From Acidimicrobiales bacterium (GTDB lineage Bacteria > Actinomycetota > Acidimicrobiia > Acidimicrobiales > VFJN01): DNA of 5,828 bases. Positions 5,712-5,828 of the stretch are shown one piece after another. Within the stretch, counting starts at the first letter, position 1; the number at the start of each line of letters is the position of its first letter. A program made the translations under genes and the position numbers. The notes beneath the pieces were generated by a model. That model saw only the letters and a list, made by a program, of their open reading frames with translations. It was not told the origin of the DNA and did no database searches. The stretch lies in NCBI GenBank assembly GCA_016936035.1, contig JAFGPU010000278.1, positions 1-5,828 of the forward strand, given 5' to 3'.

Positions 5712-5828
5712 TTAGGGCCCATCCTCGATGCGCACATCGTGGTCGTCGGCCCCGGCGGCGCCGAACGCCAGCAGGTGACCGCCCTCCTCGGCCACGGCGG
5801 CGCGCTCGGACGGGTCCAGCCGGCCCAA
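5712..5828 (-). CDS. C-terminal tail of an unidentified protein (start outside window)
   Basis: On the minus strand a frame enters at the window edge and stays open for 38 codons to a TAA at 5714-5712. The tail contains LDPSERAAVAEEG followed by LLAF and ends in DVRIEDGP. Its composition (helical Asp/Glu/Arg/Ala, G/C at third positions) looks like real protein. It ends 5 bases from the convergent permease stop, which fits the tight gene packing here. The S-E-R-A-A-V-x-E-E-G helix faintly recalls the C-terminus of winged-helix DNA-binding proteins of the AlkZ/HTH_42 kind, but 38 residues are too few to assign a family. Confidence 0.5.
   Translation of the reverse strand: MGRLDPSERAAVAEEGGHLLAFGAAGADDHDVRIEDGP

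Noticed and set aside
5699..5727. Possible bidirectional terminator between the convergent genes at the right edge
   Set aside because: Only CGAG/CTCG and GGGCCC pairings are visible, with no stable continuous stem and no T-run.

Overview
This is a very GC-rich window whose genes are packed end to end, with overlapping stop/start codons, GTG starts and almost no non-coding DNA. That style fits a high-GC Actinomycetota-like bacterium, possibly an Acidimicrobiia-type lineage. The phylum is inferred from base composition and gene style only; no RNA gene or marker protein is present to settle it.

Layout: (1) the left edge carries the first 204 codons of a LysR-type regulator on the minus strand, cut off by the window. 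(2) About 59 bases separate it from a divergent plus-strand gene for a long-form (433 aa) myo-inositol-1-phosphate synthase. This gap holds a perfect 7-bp inverted repeat with the LysR T-N11-A pattern and a candidate -10 box placed so that the synthase mRNA could be leaderless. (3) After a 67-base gap with a modest hairpin comes a chain of four genes, ATPase, permease, ATPase, permease. Each overlaps the next by 4 bases (ATGA, GTGA, GTGA), and together they encode what looks like a two-module ABC-2-type exporter. (4) At the right edge, convergent and 5 bases from the last permease, is the C-terminal tail of an unidentified minus-strand gene.

How the parts may work together: the regulator probably controls itself and/or the synthase through the shared intergenic region. 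The synthase makes 1D-myo-inositol 3-phosphate from glucose 6-phosphate, the entry point to inositol lipids and other inositol compounds. The two ATPases are recognisably similar to each other and each is followed by its own permease, so the set reads as a duplicated ATPase-permease module acting as one membrane machine. Its substrate cannot be read from sequence. A link between inositol production and export by this ABC system is a hypothesis resting only on adjacency.

The features most worth a second look are the LysR-type operator overlapping the regulator's own ribosome-binding site, the 12-proline run at the N-terminus of the second ATPase, and the synthase being of the long type I associate with Bacteroidota rather than the shorter mycobacterial Ino1. 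I found no CRISPR array, insertion sequence, tRNA or rRNA.
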